Numbered from the stretch's first letter, positions 1 through 8,497 are shown. The stretch is DNA of 64,000 nt from Lachnospiraceae bacterium (GCA_900753305.1 CAADYR010000031.1:1-64000), one strand, 5' to 3'. Numbers and translations: made by a program. Notes: generated by a model from the letters alone, not told the origin.

Positions 1-13
1 CTGCTTCTCATCT

Positions 14-77
14 TAAGAATCCTGCATTGCAGGATTCTTACCGCATTTTTAATCAGGATTGCGAACTTGTTTCGCAA
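14..77. repeat. Two adjacent inverted repeats (hairpins) at window edge
   Basis: The arms at 14-26 and 28-40 are perfect 13-base complements (a 12-bp stem with a 3-base loop is the practical fold). A second hairpin has arms TTGCGAA (59-65) and TTCGCAA (71-77) around a 5-base loop. Neither is followed by a clear run of T on either strand, so they are not textbook terminators. The gene to the left lies outside the window, so their role cannot be decided. The rest of 1-173 shows nothing recognisable. Confidence 0.5.
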
Positions 78-173
78 CTACCTATTCAATCAACAGTGAC
101 ATGTATTACGTTACGCCAAAATGTCTGTTCTGTCAACTGAATTTTCACAATTATTTAATTTTTTGTACAATTT

Positions 174-905
174 TTAGAACATAAGGTTAATAAAGTAATA
201 ACCTAAAGAGGTTCCGATTGCTGCAAGAGCGTATGTATAAATGGCTTCTTTTTCCTTTTCCATAACGCTTCTGATCGCAATAAACATCAGAATTGCGGAA
301 AAAGCGGCAGCAGCGCCCGTGAACCAGCTTCCGATCTCCATGAAGAAGCTGATGTTGAAAACGCGGAAGACCCAACTGATGATAGCTGCAGGAACACCTG
401 CAAGTTCTCTTAATGAAAAGACCGCGAGTGCCTTGCGATAATCAAAATTCGTTTTGAAAAGTACAGAAGAAACGAACCAGATCATTAATGCGAACAGAGC
501 AGCAGCAGCAATCTCTCCTAAAATATCTGTAAGTACGGAACTGAGATAATCGCTGAATTTGTAATATTTAAAATAGCCGCCTGTCAATATGCTCAGAATA
601 CCGAGAATAGCATCTGTAAGACCACCAACGCCGATCAGGATCAGTGCAAGTGATAAAGAATCTGACTTCATAAAAGCCTGCGTAGTTTCTACAGGACTTT
701 TAAGAACACCAAGCGCCAGATCTTTAATATGGTTTACGATCTCCTGTCCCTGTTTGCTGGTGTTTGACTGTTGCTGTTCTGAACCGTTATTTGATGAGGC
801 AGCAACTGGCATAACAGCAGTTTCAACTGTTGACTGCGCCATATTCTGGCAGTTACAGATTTCTCCATCCTCTAAGGGTCTTCCACAATTTGGACAATTT
901 GTCAT
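174..905 (-). CDS. Zinc-ribbon multi-pass membrane protein, function unknown
   Basis: A 243-residue protein. The N-terminus has CPNCG followed by a CNC triplet (residues 4-19), a short zinc-ribbon-like motif. A Ser/Gln/Asn-rich linker follows (about 30-52), then roughly five hydrophobic segments from residue 80 to the end, the last running to the C-terminus. The layout resembles Firmicute zinc-ribbon proteins with a Yip1-like membrane domain, but I cannot assign a function. The start is supported by AGGAGGAG seven bases upstream of the ATG. It is a single gene, divergent from gpmI. Confidence 0.7.
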   Translation of the reverse strand: MTNCPNCGRPLEDGEICNCQNMAQSTVETAVMPVAASSNNGSEQQQSNTSKQGQEIVNHIKDLALGVLKSPVETTQAFMKSDSLSLALILIGVGGLTDAILGILSILTGGYFKYYKFSDYLSSVLTDILGEIAAAALFALMIWFVSSVLFKTNFDYRKALAVFSLRELAGVPAAIISWVFRVFNISFFMEIGSWFTGAAAAFSAILMFIAIRSVMEKEKEAIYTYALAAIGTSLGYYFINLMF

Positions 906-1072
906 ATGATTTACTCCTCCTCATAAGTGCTGATATATTGAACTTTTATTTTTTGTTCCTGCTTATGTTAACATAATACACAAGATCAAACAAGTGTAAG
1001 TTTGGCGTAATAGACGGGTGTATTTTGCTGATTTTACACTTTACATATCATAAACCGGAATGCGATATCGTA

Positions 1073-1101
1073 TTGCATCTGTTGTCAAAACAGTGTATAA
1101 T
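1073..1101 (+). promoter_or_regulatory. Sigma-A promoter of gpmI
   Basis: TTGCAT (1073-1078), a 17-base spacer and a perfect TATAAT (1096-1101), about 75 bases before the gpmI start codon. Confidence 0.7.
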
Positions 1102-1176
1102 CAGTAAGCAGTGAAAATTTTAACAAAAGTTTTTGTTTATAACTGATAAAATAATAAGGAATAGGAGAGCAGAACA

Positions 1177-2718
1177 ATGAGTAAAAAGACGACTGTTTTA
1201 ATGATTCTGGATGGTTATGGACTCAATGAGAGAAAGGATCATAATGCTGTAGCAGAGGCAAATACCCCTGTAATGGACAAACTTATGAAAGAGTATCCTT
1301 TTGTAAAGGGTAAGGCGAGCGGAATGGCTGTAGGTCTTCCGGAAGGACAGATGGGCAATTCTGAAGTAGGACATCTGAACATGGGTGCAGGAAGAATCGT
1401 ATACCAGGAACTTACAAGGATCACAAAGGAAATTCAGGATGGTACTTTCTTTGAAAATCCTGCATTACTGGAAGCAGTAGAGAACTGTAAGGCAAAGGAC
1501 TCTGCACTGCATTTATTCGGACTTTTATCTGATGGCGGTGTTCACAGTCATAATACACATTTATATGGTCTGTTGGAACTTGCCAAGAAAAAGGGACTTT
1601 CCAAAGTATATGTACATTGCTTCCTTGATGGACGTGATACACCACCTGCTTCAGGTAAAGGCTATGTAGAAGAACTCGAAGCTAAGATGGCAGAGATCGG
1701 TGTGGGCAAGGTAGCTTCCGTAATGGGACGTTATTATGCAATGGACAGAGATAATAACTATGATCGTGTGAAACTTGCATATGATGTTATGACTACAGGT
1801 GAAGGCAAGAGTGCAGCTTCCGGTCCTGCTGCAATCCAGCAGTCTTATGATGATGGTAAAACAGATGAATTCGTTATTCCTACAGCAGTAGTTGAGAATG
1901 GACAGCCTGTTGCTACGATCAAGGATGGTGATTCCATTATCTTCTTTAACTTCAGACCTGACCGCGCAAGAGAAATGACAAGATGTTTCTGTGATGATGA
2001 CTTCAAGGGATTCGACAGAAAGAGACTAGATGTTAAATTTGTATGCTTCTCAGATTATGATTCAACAATTCCTAATAAGTCTGTTGCATTCCATAAGATC
2101 GCAGTAACAAATACATTTGGTGAATGGCTTGCCGCTCATAATATGACACAGGCAAGAATTGCTGAAACAGAGAAATATGCACATGTTACTTTCTTCTTTA
2201 ATGGCGGCGTGGAAGAACCTAACAAGGGTGAAGACAGAGTACTGGTTCCTTCTCCTAAGGAAGTAGCTACTTATGATCTTAAGCCGGAAATGAGCGCATA
2301 TAAGGTATGCGACAAGTTAGTAGAAGCAATCAAATCCGAGAAATATGATGTGATCATTATTAACTTTGCAAACCCTGATATGGTAGGCCATACAGGTGTT
2401 GAAGCTGCTGCAATCAAGGCAATTGAGGTAGTGGATGAGTGCGTAGGCAAGGCTGTAGATGCATTATTGTCTGTAAATGGTACTATGTTTATCTGTGCTG
2501 ACCATGGTAATGCAGAGCAGTTAGTTGATTATGAGACAGGAGCACCTTTCACTGCTCATACAACCAATCCTGTTCCGTTCATTCTGGTAAATTATAATAA
2601 AGAATATACCCTGAGAGAGGGCGGCTGCCTTGCAGATATCGTACCTACTCTGATTGAAACAATGGGTATGGAGAAACCGGTTGAAATGACAGGTCAGTCA
2701 TTATTGATCAGAAAATAG
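1177..2718 (+). CDS. gpmI: 2,3-bisphosphoglycerate-independent phosphoglycerate mutase
   Basis: Interconverts 3- and 2-phosphoglycerate in glycolysis and gluconeogenesis, without 2,3-bisphosphoglycerate, as a cytosolic Mn-dependent monomer. The 513-residue length is standard. Metal-site motifs of the alkaline-phosphatase superfamily are visible: LDGYG near residue 11, the phospho-serine loop GNSEVGHLNMGAGR near 62, HNTHLYG, LDGRDTPP near 150, RPDRAREM near 260 and ADHGNAEQ near 445. The start has GGAGAG just upstream. It has its own promoter and terminator, so it is a single-gene unit. Enolase, the next glycolytic step, lies 2.2 kb downstream but is separated by a signalling gene. Confidence 0.98.
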   Translation: MSKKTTVLMILDGYGLNERKDHNAVAEANTPVMDKLMKEYPFVKGKASGMAVGLPEGQMGNSEVGHLNMGAGRIVYQELTRITKEIQDGTFFENPALLEAVENCKAKDSALHLFGLLSDGGVHSHNTHLYGLLELAKKKGLSKVYVHCFLDGRDTPPASGKGYVEELEAKMAEIGVGKVASVMGRYYAMDRDNNYDRVKLAYDVMTTGEGKSAASGPAAIQQSYDDGKTDEFVIPTAVVENGQPVATIKDGDSIIFFNFRPDRAREMTRCFCDDDFKGFDRKRLDVKFVCFSDYDSTIPNKSVAFHKIAVTNTFGEWLAAHNMTQARIAETEKYAHVTFFFNGGVEEPNKGEDRVLVPSPKEVATYDLKPEMSAYKVCDKLVEAIKSEKYDVIIINFANPDMVGHTGVEAAAIKAIEVVDECVGKAVDALLSVNGTMFICADHGNAEQLVDYETGAPFTAHTTNPVPFILVNYNKEYTLREGGCLADIVPTLIETMGMEKPVEMTGQSLLIRK

Positions 2719-2751
2719 TCATAGACCGAAATGTGAATATTTATCTAAAAA

Positions 2752-2782
2752 GGCCAAATCTGTTTGAGGATTTGGCTTTTTT
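2752..2782 (+). terminator. Rho-independent terminator after gpmI
   Basis: GCCAAATC (2753-2760) pairs with GATTTGGC (2769-2776) across an 8-base loop and is followed by six T. Confidence 0.9.
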
Positions 2783-2904
2783 GTGTTTTGCTCACAATTC
2801 TATATTAAACTTAAAATAATAGTAAATTATGGAAATAATCTGATAAATATGCTAAACTGTTCTACATGGGGGAAGTTTATCAGGGAGATGAGGTTGTGAT
2901 AAAT

Positions 2905-4830
2905 ATGAGAATAGGATATGTTTTATTGATTTTAAGCATACTTTTTGTGTGCCTGTGGTTTACTTATGTGAGTGTACAGAGTAAAGAATATTACCGCAGG
3001 GCATTTCGGATGCTGATGTGGTCCGGGGTGATCATGTATATCAATCATCTGTATGGTATTTCTATGGAAGAGGGGGTTATTCCCTGTTCAAATGGAATGA
3101 TAATAGCAGAAAGAATGATCCATTATATTTCAACAGTTTCGGTATATGCATTGTATGCATATTTTATGTTGTGTCTGCTGGATCAGTTTCATTATTTCCC
3201 AATGTGGAGAAAACTGTTATTCTTTGCACCGGCGATCATTATGGATCTCATGATCATATCTTCACCATTAACTCATCTGGTCTTTTACATGCAGGATGGG
3301 ATCGTCTACAGAGGAGGTCTGTTCTGGCTTTTGATGCTGGTAAGAGGTTCTTATGCAGTAGGAGCGACTATACGGGGACTTGCCAGAAGACGATTACTGC
3401 CTAAGATATTTGGACAATGTGTGATTGTTGTAGCAGTTTTTGCAGTTGTTCAATTCCTGACATTTGTTGTTCTGAAAGATGAGACACTGTATTATTCCAT
3501 GTTGATCGTTAATATTGTATTATTCCTGCTGGCATTGACAGTGGTTGAATTTTATAAGGACACTTATACAGGTCTGCTTAACCGTGAGGCTTATGAACAG
3601 TATACAAAGCGAGATATATATGAACGCAGTAATAAAGCAGTCTACCTGATCAAATTAAAAAATTATACGTATTTAAAAGAAAACTGCCATGAAGTGTCTA
3701 TAATCGAGATCATCAAAGAACTGGCAGAATGTATTAAGGAATATTCCATGCTGACATCTATCTATTATATTGGAATAGGCAGATTTGTAGTGATTGTACA
3801 TAAAAGAGATCATTTTTCAGAACAGGATTTTCTGGATAAGTTAAAAGCACGTATGGAGGATACTTTCCTGCTTAATGGTGCAGATATTCATTTATATTTG
3901 TTTGTTGCAGTGATCAATCTGGAAAGTAGTAAAATAAACAGAAAAAATTATAAACGTTACTTTGCTGCCTGTGATGACATGAGATACAATAGTAATGAAC
4001 CTGTTGAAGTCATACAGGGAGACAGTTTCGGAATTGACCAGTTACAACGATACCGCAGTATAGAGGAAGCCATTGAAAGAGCACTGGTAGAAAAAGAATT
4101 CAGGATGTTCTATCAGCCGATCATTGAGGCTTCAACGGGCAGAATTATTTCGGCAGAAGCCCTGATCAGATTAAATGACAGAGTATTGGGATTTGTTTCA
4201 CCGGAAGAATTTATACCGATATCAGAGAGCAATGGTAAGATTCATGAAGTCAGTGAGTATGTAATTGATACGGTATTCCGTTTTATAAAAGAACATAATC
4301 TGCAAAATCTGGGAGTTGAATTCATAGAATTAAATTTATCGGTCATGCAGTGCATGGATAAGAAACTGTCTCAGAAACTGGAATATTATCTGAACAAGTA
4401 TGATGTAGATCCTAAACATATTAATCTGGAAATTACAGAAACCGCAACTAATTTTGATGAGAAGAGGCTTAGAACACAGCTTCAGAAATTGAAAAATCTG
4501 GGATTTACGTTTTCCTTGGATGATTATGGTACTGGTTATTCCAATCTGGTCCGTGTGCTGGAATATCCGGTTGATATTATAAAACTGGATAAGAGCATCG
4601 TATGGAGTGCTTTCCAGAACAGGGACAGTTTTGTAACTTTAAAGAATCTTATTTCCATGTTCCATGACGTTCACAGAAGGATCGTTGCAGAAGGCGTGGA
4701 AAGTGAAGAACAAAGGAATGCACTAAGAGAGTTGAGTTGTGATTATCTGCAGGGATATTTTTATTCCAAACCGGTGGATGAAGATACATTTATCTCTTAT
4801 GTGCAAAATAATCAGCATTATCCGTCATAA
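2905..4830 (+). CDS. Membrane EAL-domain cyclic-di-GMP phosphodiesterase with degenerate GGDEF
   Basis: A signalling protein of about 641 residues. Seven or so hydrophobic segments occupy residues 1-210. A GGDEF-like domain (about 215-370) carries GIGRF where the catalytic GGDEF loop should be, so it cannot be a cyclase. The C-terminal EAL domain (about 390-630) is complete: EALIR, the NLS loop, LEITET, DDYGTGYS, KLDKS, EGVE and QGYFYSKP. This supports hydrolysis of c-di-GMP to pGpG under control of the membrane part. I chose the ATG at 2905, which follows GATGAGG and opens a membrane helix; an in-frame ATG at 2866 would add 13 residues but has no ribosome site. Monocistronic by its surroundings. 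Confidence 0.92.
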   Translation: MRIGYVLLILSILFVCLWFTYVSVQSKEYYRRAFRMLMWSGVIMYINHLYGISMEEGVIPCSNGMIIAERMIHYISTVSVYALYAYFMLCLLDQFHYFPMWRKLLFFAPAIIMDLMIISSPLTHLVFYMQDGIVYRGGLFWLLMLVRGSYAVGATIRGLARRRLLPKIFGQCVIVVAVFAVVQFLTFVVLKDETLYYSMLIVNIVLFLLALTVVEFYKDTYTGLLNREAYEQYTKRDIYERSNKAVYLIKLKNYTYLKENCHEVSIIEIIKELAECIKEYSMLTSIYYIGIGRFVVIVHKRDHFSEQDFLDKLKARMEDTFLLNGADIHLYLFVAVINLESSKINRKNYKRYFAACDDMRYNSNEPVEVIQGDSFGIDQLQRYRSIEEAIERALVEKEFRMFYQPIIEASTGRIISAEALIRLNDRVLGFVSPEEFIPISESNGKIHEVSEYVIDTVFRFIKEHNLQNLGVEFIELNLSVMQCMDKKLSQKLEYYLNKYDVDPKHINLEITETATNFDEKRLRTQLQKLKNLGFTFSLDDYGTGYSNLVRVLEYPVDIIKLDKSIVWSAFQNRDSFVTLKNLISMFHDVHRRIVAEGVESEEQRNALRELSCDYLQGYFYSKPVDEDTFISYVQNNQHYPS

Positions 4831-4908
4831 TTTAATGCAGCAGGGATAGGTTGCCTTCGCTTTGGAAAGAATAGTACAGAAAATTCAAAGTGGAGGTAAC
4901 CTTTTATT

Positions 4909-6222
4909 ATGCATTTTTATATTACAGATGTACACGCAAGAGAAATTCTGGATTCCAGAGGAAATCCTACAATTGAGGCCAAAGTTGTGATCAATGACTG
5001 CTATGAAGGAATTGCAGCAGTACCATCAGGAGCCAGTACCGGTAAATATGAAGCTGTAGAATTGAGAGATGGAGAACTGCGTTATATGGGACTGGGAGTG
5101 ACCAAAGCAGTACGCAACGTCAATTTAAAAATTCGGGATGTATTAATTGGAAAAGATGCCCTGAATCAAAGAAAGATTGATAAAATTCTGACAGATACAG
5201 ATGGAACAGATAACAAGAGCAATCTTGGAGCTAATGCTACACTGTCTGTATCCATGGCGGCGGCGAGGGCGGCAGCAAGAGCTTTGGATATTCCTTTGTA
5301 CCGATATTTGGGAGGAATTGATACGTCCAGACTTCCGGTGCCGATGATGAATATATTAAATGGGGGCAGACATGCTACGAATACAGTGGATTTTCAGGAA
5401 TTTATGATCATGCCTGTCAGTACGTGCTGCTTTGCAGAGTGTCTTAGAGTCTGTGCGGAGATCTATCATAATTTAAAGAAATTGTGCCATTCCAAAGGAC
5501 TTTCTACAGGAGTGGGGGATGAGGGTGGCTTTGCACCGGATCTTCCGGATGCCTACGCAGTATTAGACTTAATTGTTGAGGCAATCAAGGCTGCGGGTTA
5601 TAAGCCTGGTACAGATGTAAAGATAGCATTGGATGTGGCTGCATCGGAATTATATAATGAAGAGGACGGAAAGTATCATTTTCCGGGAGAGAGTCAGTTA
5701 AGTGATTCCGATGAAGAAGTAGTAAGGGATACTGCGCAGATGATCGATTATTATGAGCGCTTAATAGATCGGTATCCTATCATATCTATCGAGGATGGAC
5801 TGGCAGAAGATGACTGGGATGGCTGGAAACTTATGACGGATAGATTGGGCGATAAAGTGCAGTTAGTCGGGGATGATCTGTTTGTCACCAATACAAAGCG
5901 ACTTGAAGCAGGTATTAAACTGGGAGTAGCGAATGCGATCCTTGTAAAAGTCAATCAGATTGGTACGGTCAGTGAAGCCATGAGTGCCATCGAAATGGCA
6001 CAGCATCATAGTTACAAGGCAGTCATCAGTCATCGAAGTGGAGAGACAGAGGATACTTTCATAGCGGATCTGGCAGTGGCAGTGAATGCCGGACAGATCA
6101 AAACGGGCGCACCCTGTCGCAGTGACAGAGTTGCCAAGTACAATCGGCTTCTTGCCATTGAAGAGGAACTGGAGGGTACATCAGTCTATGCAACTCCTTT
6201 TCCAATGAAGCATGAAAAATAA
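4909..6222 (+). CDS. eno: Enolase (phosphopyruvate hydratase), somewhat divergent
   Basis: Converts 2-phosphoglycerate to phosphoenolpyruvate in the cytosol. At 437 residues it is slightly longer than usual (about 430). Conserved elements are SRGNPT and PSGASTGKYEA at the N-terminus, the GDEGGFAP loop, the three metal ligands in ALDVAASE, SIEDGLAEDDW and LVGDDLFVTN, the catalytic lysine in KVNQIGTVSE and the SHRSGETED segment. Two normally uniform stretches differ: NGGRHATN instead of NGG-HADN, and TGAPCRSDR instead of TGSLSRTDR, as expected of a second, diverged enolase copy. GGAGG lies upstream of the start. Confidence 0.93.
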   Translation: MHFYITDVHAREILDSRGNPTIEAKVVINDCYEGIAAVPSGASTGKYEAVELRDGELRYMGLGVTKAVRNVNLKIRDVLIGKDALNQRKIDKILTDTDGTDNKSNLGANATLSVSMAAARAAARALDIPLYRYLGGIDTSRLPVPMMNILNGGRHATNTVDFQEFMIMPVSTCCFAECLRVCAEIYHNLKKLCHSKGLSTGVGDEGGFAPDLPDAYAVLDLIVEAIKAAGYKPGTDVKIALDVAASELYNEEDGKYHFPGESQLSDSDEEVVRDTAQMIDYYERLIDRYPIISIEDGLAEDDWDGWKLMTDRLGDKVQLVGDDLFVTNTKRLEAGIKLGVANAILVKVNQIGTVSEAMSAIEMAQHHSYKAVISHRSGETEDTFIADLAVAVNAGQIKTGAPCRSDRVAKYNRLLAIEEELEGTSVYATPFPMKHEK

Positions 6223-6295
6223 ATTTTTCACCTGCATGCCTGTGCCAATGGTCCAGAACTTGCAGGATACAAAATGGCATAGTGATCAGTATGAA

Positions 6296-6341
6296 AATGG
6301 AGAATTATACCTCATGATGATTTGAGGTATAATTCTCCATT
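6296..6341. repeat. Perfect 19-bp inverted repeat spanning the 3' end of the ECF gene
   Basis: The arm at 6296-6314 is exactly complementary to 6323-6341, with an 8-base loop (6315-6322). The stem includes the last codons and the stop codon of the minus-strand gene that ends at 6305. No strong T-run follows on either strand. It lies between the convergent ends of eno and the ECF gene, so a bidirectional stabilising or terminating hairpin is the simplest reading. Confidence 0.75.
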
Positions 6342-6832
6342 CTGGTTAATATGGAAATAATTGGCATAATTAACAGACCACATATAAAATTGCTGATTCC
6401 GTGGACACAATCCCAGGGTAGTCCTGCAATGATCCATGAGATCATGGATTTAAAATTCAGTCCATACAGAATTGCCTGTGCAGGTGCATATAAAGTACCA
6501 AAAAGGAAACCATGCGCAGAGCAGACGATCATATAGATGCCCGGTTTGAGCTTGGGTGGCATTTTTGTGGGAAGAAGCATGACAACTGCCCATAAAACTG
6601 TCCAGATATAGAGATATGGGATCCACCATGTTGCAAATCCGCAGAATAAGCCATTCAAAAGTACATAAATATAAATAGGATATAATGCTTTGCGTCTGTA
6701 TACAACAGTAAAGGCTACTGTAAATACACTGAGAAGATGTACGTTAGGAGCAATTTCCATAAGCACTTTTGATGCATACATGAGTGCGCCAAGCATAGCA
6801 AATACTGTGATTTCCCGTGTGGAAAGCTTCAT
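6305..6832 (-). CDS. ECF transporter S component (vitamin uptake), possibly for corrinoids
   Basis: A 175-residue protein with five to six hydrophobic helices, the size and pattern of energy-coupling-factor substrate-binding (S) subunits. The first helix contains AMLGALMYAS, resembling the small-residue Ala-x-x-x-Ala motif used to contact the T subunit. S components bind a vitamin in the membrane and borrow a shared EcfAA'T module, which is not in this window. The start codon overlaps the stop of the upstream lipoprotein gene (TAATG), implying translational coupling. The partner's DUF4430 domain suggests a cobalamin-type ligand; that specificity is inference. Confidence 0.8.
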   Translation of the reverse strand: MKLSTREITVFAMLGALMYASKVLMEIAPNVHLLSVFTVAFTVVYRRKALYPIYIYVLLNGLFCGFATWWIPYLYIWTVLWAVVMLLPTKMPPKLKPGIYMIVCSAHGFLFGTLYAPAQAILYGLNFKSMISWIIAGLPWDCVHGISNFICGLLIMPIISILTRMENYTSNHHEV

Positions 6833-7290
6833 TATTTTTCTACCTTAAAAGAATAGGTATCCCCGGCTGTAACAGGAGTGCTGTCTACACCTGTGGATGC
6901 ATATTCACCATTGATATAGAATGCCCAGTATGTCTGGTCTTTGTCATAATCTGCAGTGATACCATTAACTGTTTTTACATAAAGACCATAATCGCTTTCA
7001 TCCCCGGCGATCAGATCATATTCCTGCAGAGCTTCCCCAACGTTTTCCTTATCTGTATGGATTTCAAATTCTGTTTCGTTTCCAGTGGCATCTACTACAG
7101 TAAAATAGAATTCTGTCTGTCCTTCTCCTAAAACATTGTGATCGACCTGATAAGTCTGTGAACTTTCAACAATAGAAGGATCAACGGTATCATTGCCCTT
7201 GCAGCCTGTCGTACAGAATGACATGGTCAGCAACAGCATCAGAAGTACGATCAGATTAGTCTTTCGTTTCATCCATAAGTTCTTGGTCAT
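6832..7290 (-). CDS. DUF4430 (transcobalamin-like) lipoprotein
   Basis: A 152-residue exported lipoprotein. A signal peptide (residues 8-29) ends in a lipobox with Cys30. Residues about 75-150 match the DUF4430 pattern: VGEALQEYDL, SDYGLYVKTVNGI, YWAFYINGEYASTGVDS and a final GD-Y-F-V strand. DUF4430 is the family related to the C-terminal domain of transcobalamin/intrinsic factor, so a surface vitamin-capturing role is plausible. AAGGAG precedes the ATG at the right distance. It forms a two-gene operon with the ECF S component and is divergent from pstS. No cobalamin riboswitch is visible in the 200-base upstream gap. Confidence 0.82.
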   Translation of the reverse strand: MTKNLWMKRKTNLIVLLMLLLTMSFCTTGCKGNDTVDPSIVESSQTYQVDHNVLGEGQTEFYFTVVDATGNETEFEIHTDKENVGEALQEYDLIAGDESDYGLYVKTVNGITADYDKDQTYWAFYINGEYASTGVDSTPVTAGDTYSFKVEK

Positions 7291-7350
7291 AGTGTATTCT
7301 CCTTATTATTCTTTTATTTTTTCAAGATGATAGAGATAATAGCATATTAT

Positions 7351-7397
7351 TTTACATTTTACAAATATTTTACATAAGATTGGTTTTGCATTTTACA
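7351..7397 (+). promoter_or_regulatory. Pho-box-like TTTACA repeats upstream of pstS
   Basis: TTTACA occurs at 7351-7356, 7358-7363, 7369-7374 and 7392-7397. The second and third copies are separated by exactly 5 bases (11-base period) and the fourth lies 23 bases further, close to two periods. This is the geometry of PhoP/PhoB-type tandem hexamers in Firmicutes. It sits 95-140 bases before the pstS start, in the gap shared with the divergent DUF4430 operon. A clear -10 element could not be fixed. Confidence 0.6.
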
Positions 7398-7490
7398 TAG
7401 CAACGGTATTCTTACAGTAACGAATGCGAAAGACATTTGAAATTAAATATTTAGCAGAACAGAAGAACTGTTCATAGGAGGAAAACTATT

Positions 7491-8432
7491 ATGAAAAGAA
7501 CTTTCAAAAAAGGTATGGCAATAACAATGACAGCAGCAATGATGATGAGTCTTGCCGCATGCGGCAGCAACGCACAGGAGACAGCAGCAACTCCTTCATC
7601 ATCAGCAGAAGATACACAGGCAGCTTCCAGTGAGACAGCACAGGCTGAAACAACAACCAGTGAAGCAGCACCGGCAGAGGAAACAACAGCAGATTTATCC
7701 GGTACAATTTCTCTTGCAGGAAGTACATCAATGGAGAAGCTTGCTAATGCAGTAGCAGAAAGCTTCATGGAGAAATATCCAAATGTAACAGTAACAGCAG
7801 AGTTTACCGGTTCTTCCGCAGGTATTGAATCACTTCTGGCAGGCAGCGTAGATATAGGAGATGCATCCAGAGCATTAAAGGACAGCGAGAAAGAAGCAGG
7901 TGCAGTAGAAAATATCGTTGCGATTGATGGTATTGCTGTTGTAACAGATAAAGAAAATTCTGTAGCAGATTTAACAAAAGACCAGTTAATTTCCATTTAC
8001 ACAGGTCAGACAACAAACTGGAGTGAACTTGGCGGAGATGATGAAGCAATCGTAGTAATCGGTCGTGAAGCAGGTTCCGGTACAAGAGGAGCATTTGAAG
8101 AATTACTTGATATTGCAGATCAGTGTGTATATGCAAACGAACTTGATTCTACAGGAGCTGTAATGGCTAAGGTAGCTTCTACACCCGGTGCAATTGGTTA
8201 TGTATCTCTTGATGTAGTAGATGACACAGTAAAGGCATTTTCATTAGAAGGTGTTGAAGCAACAGCAGACAACATCAAGGCTGGTAACTATTTTCTGAGC
8301 AGACCTTTCGTTATGGCAACTAAGGGTGAAGTATCTGAACAGAATGATTTGGTAAAAGCATTATTTGATTACCTTTCTTCTGATGAAGGTAAGGCAGTTA
8401 TTTCAGGTGTAGGTCTTATCACAGTTGACTAA
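7491..8432 (+). CDS. pstS: Phosphate ABC transporter, substrate-binding lipoprotein
   Basis: Extracellular phosphate-binding protein of the high-affinity Pst importer, 313 residues. A signal peptide ends in the lipobox LAAC with Cys24 as the lipid anchor, followed by an Ala/Ser/Thr/Glu-rich linker (about 25-72). The binding domain begins with LAGSTSMEKLA, the phosphate-loop serine/threonines, and continues with GSSAGIESLLAGSVDIGDASR and the REAGSGTRGAFEE phosphate-binding segment typical of PstS. AGGAGG precedes the ATG. First gene of pstSCAB-phoU; a hairpin behind it may raise its expression over the membrane subunits. Confidence 0.97.
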   Translation: MKRTFKKGMAITMTAAMMMSLAACGSNAQETAATPSSSAEDTQAASSETAQAETTTSEAAPAEETTADLSGTISLAGSTSMEKLANAVAESFMEKYPNVTVTAEFTGSSAGIESLLAGSVDIGDASRALKDSEKEAGAVENIVAIDGIAVVTDKENSVADLTKDQLISIYTGQTTNWSELGGDDEAIVVIGREAGSGTRGAFEELLDIADQCVYANELDSTGAVMAKVASTPGAIGYVSLDVVDDTVKAFSLEGVEATADNIKAGNYFLSRPFVMATKGEVSEQNDLVKALFDYLSSDEGKAVISGVGLITVD

Positions 8433-8465
8433 TTAACAGTAAAAGACAATTTTTCTTCATAAATC

Positions 8466-8497
8466 ATCATTCAGGGCCTGTATTGGCTCTGAATGAT
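8466..8497 (+). terminator. Intercistronic hairpin between pstS and pstC
   Basis: Arms 8466-8478 and 8485-8497 form a 13-bp stem with one G-U pair and a 6-base loop. The following TTCTTCCCG is only weakly T-rich, so partial termination or protection of the pstS transcript is more likely than complete termination. Confidence 0.6.

Noticed and set aside
7386..7412. pstS promoter TTGCAT / TATTCT
   Set aside because: Spacer is 15 bases and the -10 is poor; left unassigned beside the Pho-box repeats.
7291..7490. Cobalamin riboswitch for the DUF4430-ECF operon
   Set aside because: The gap is only 200 bases, largely AT-rich and filled by Pho-box-like repeats; no B12-box-like core (GCCACTG) on the minus strand.
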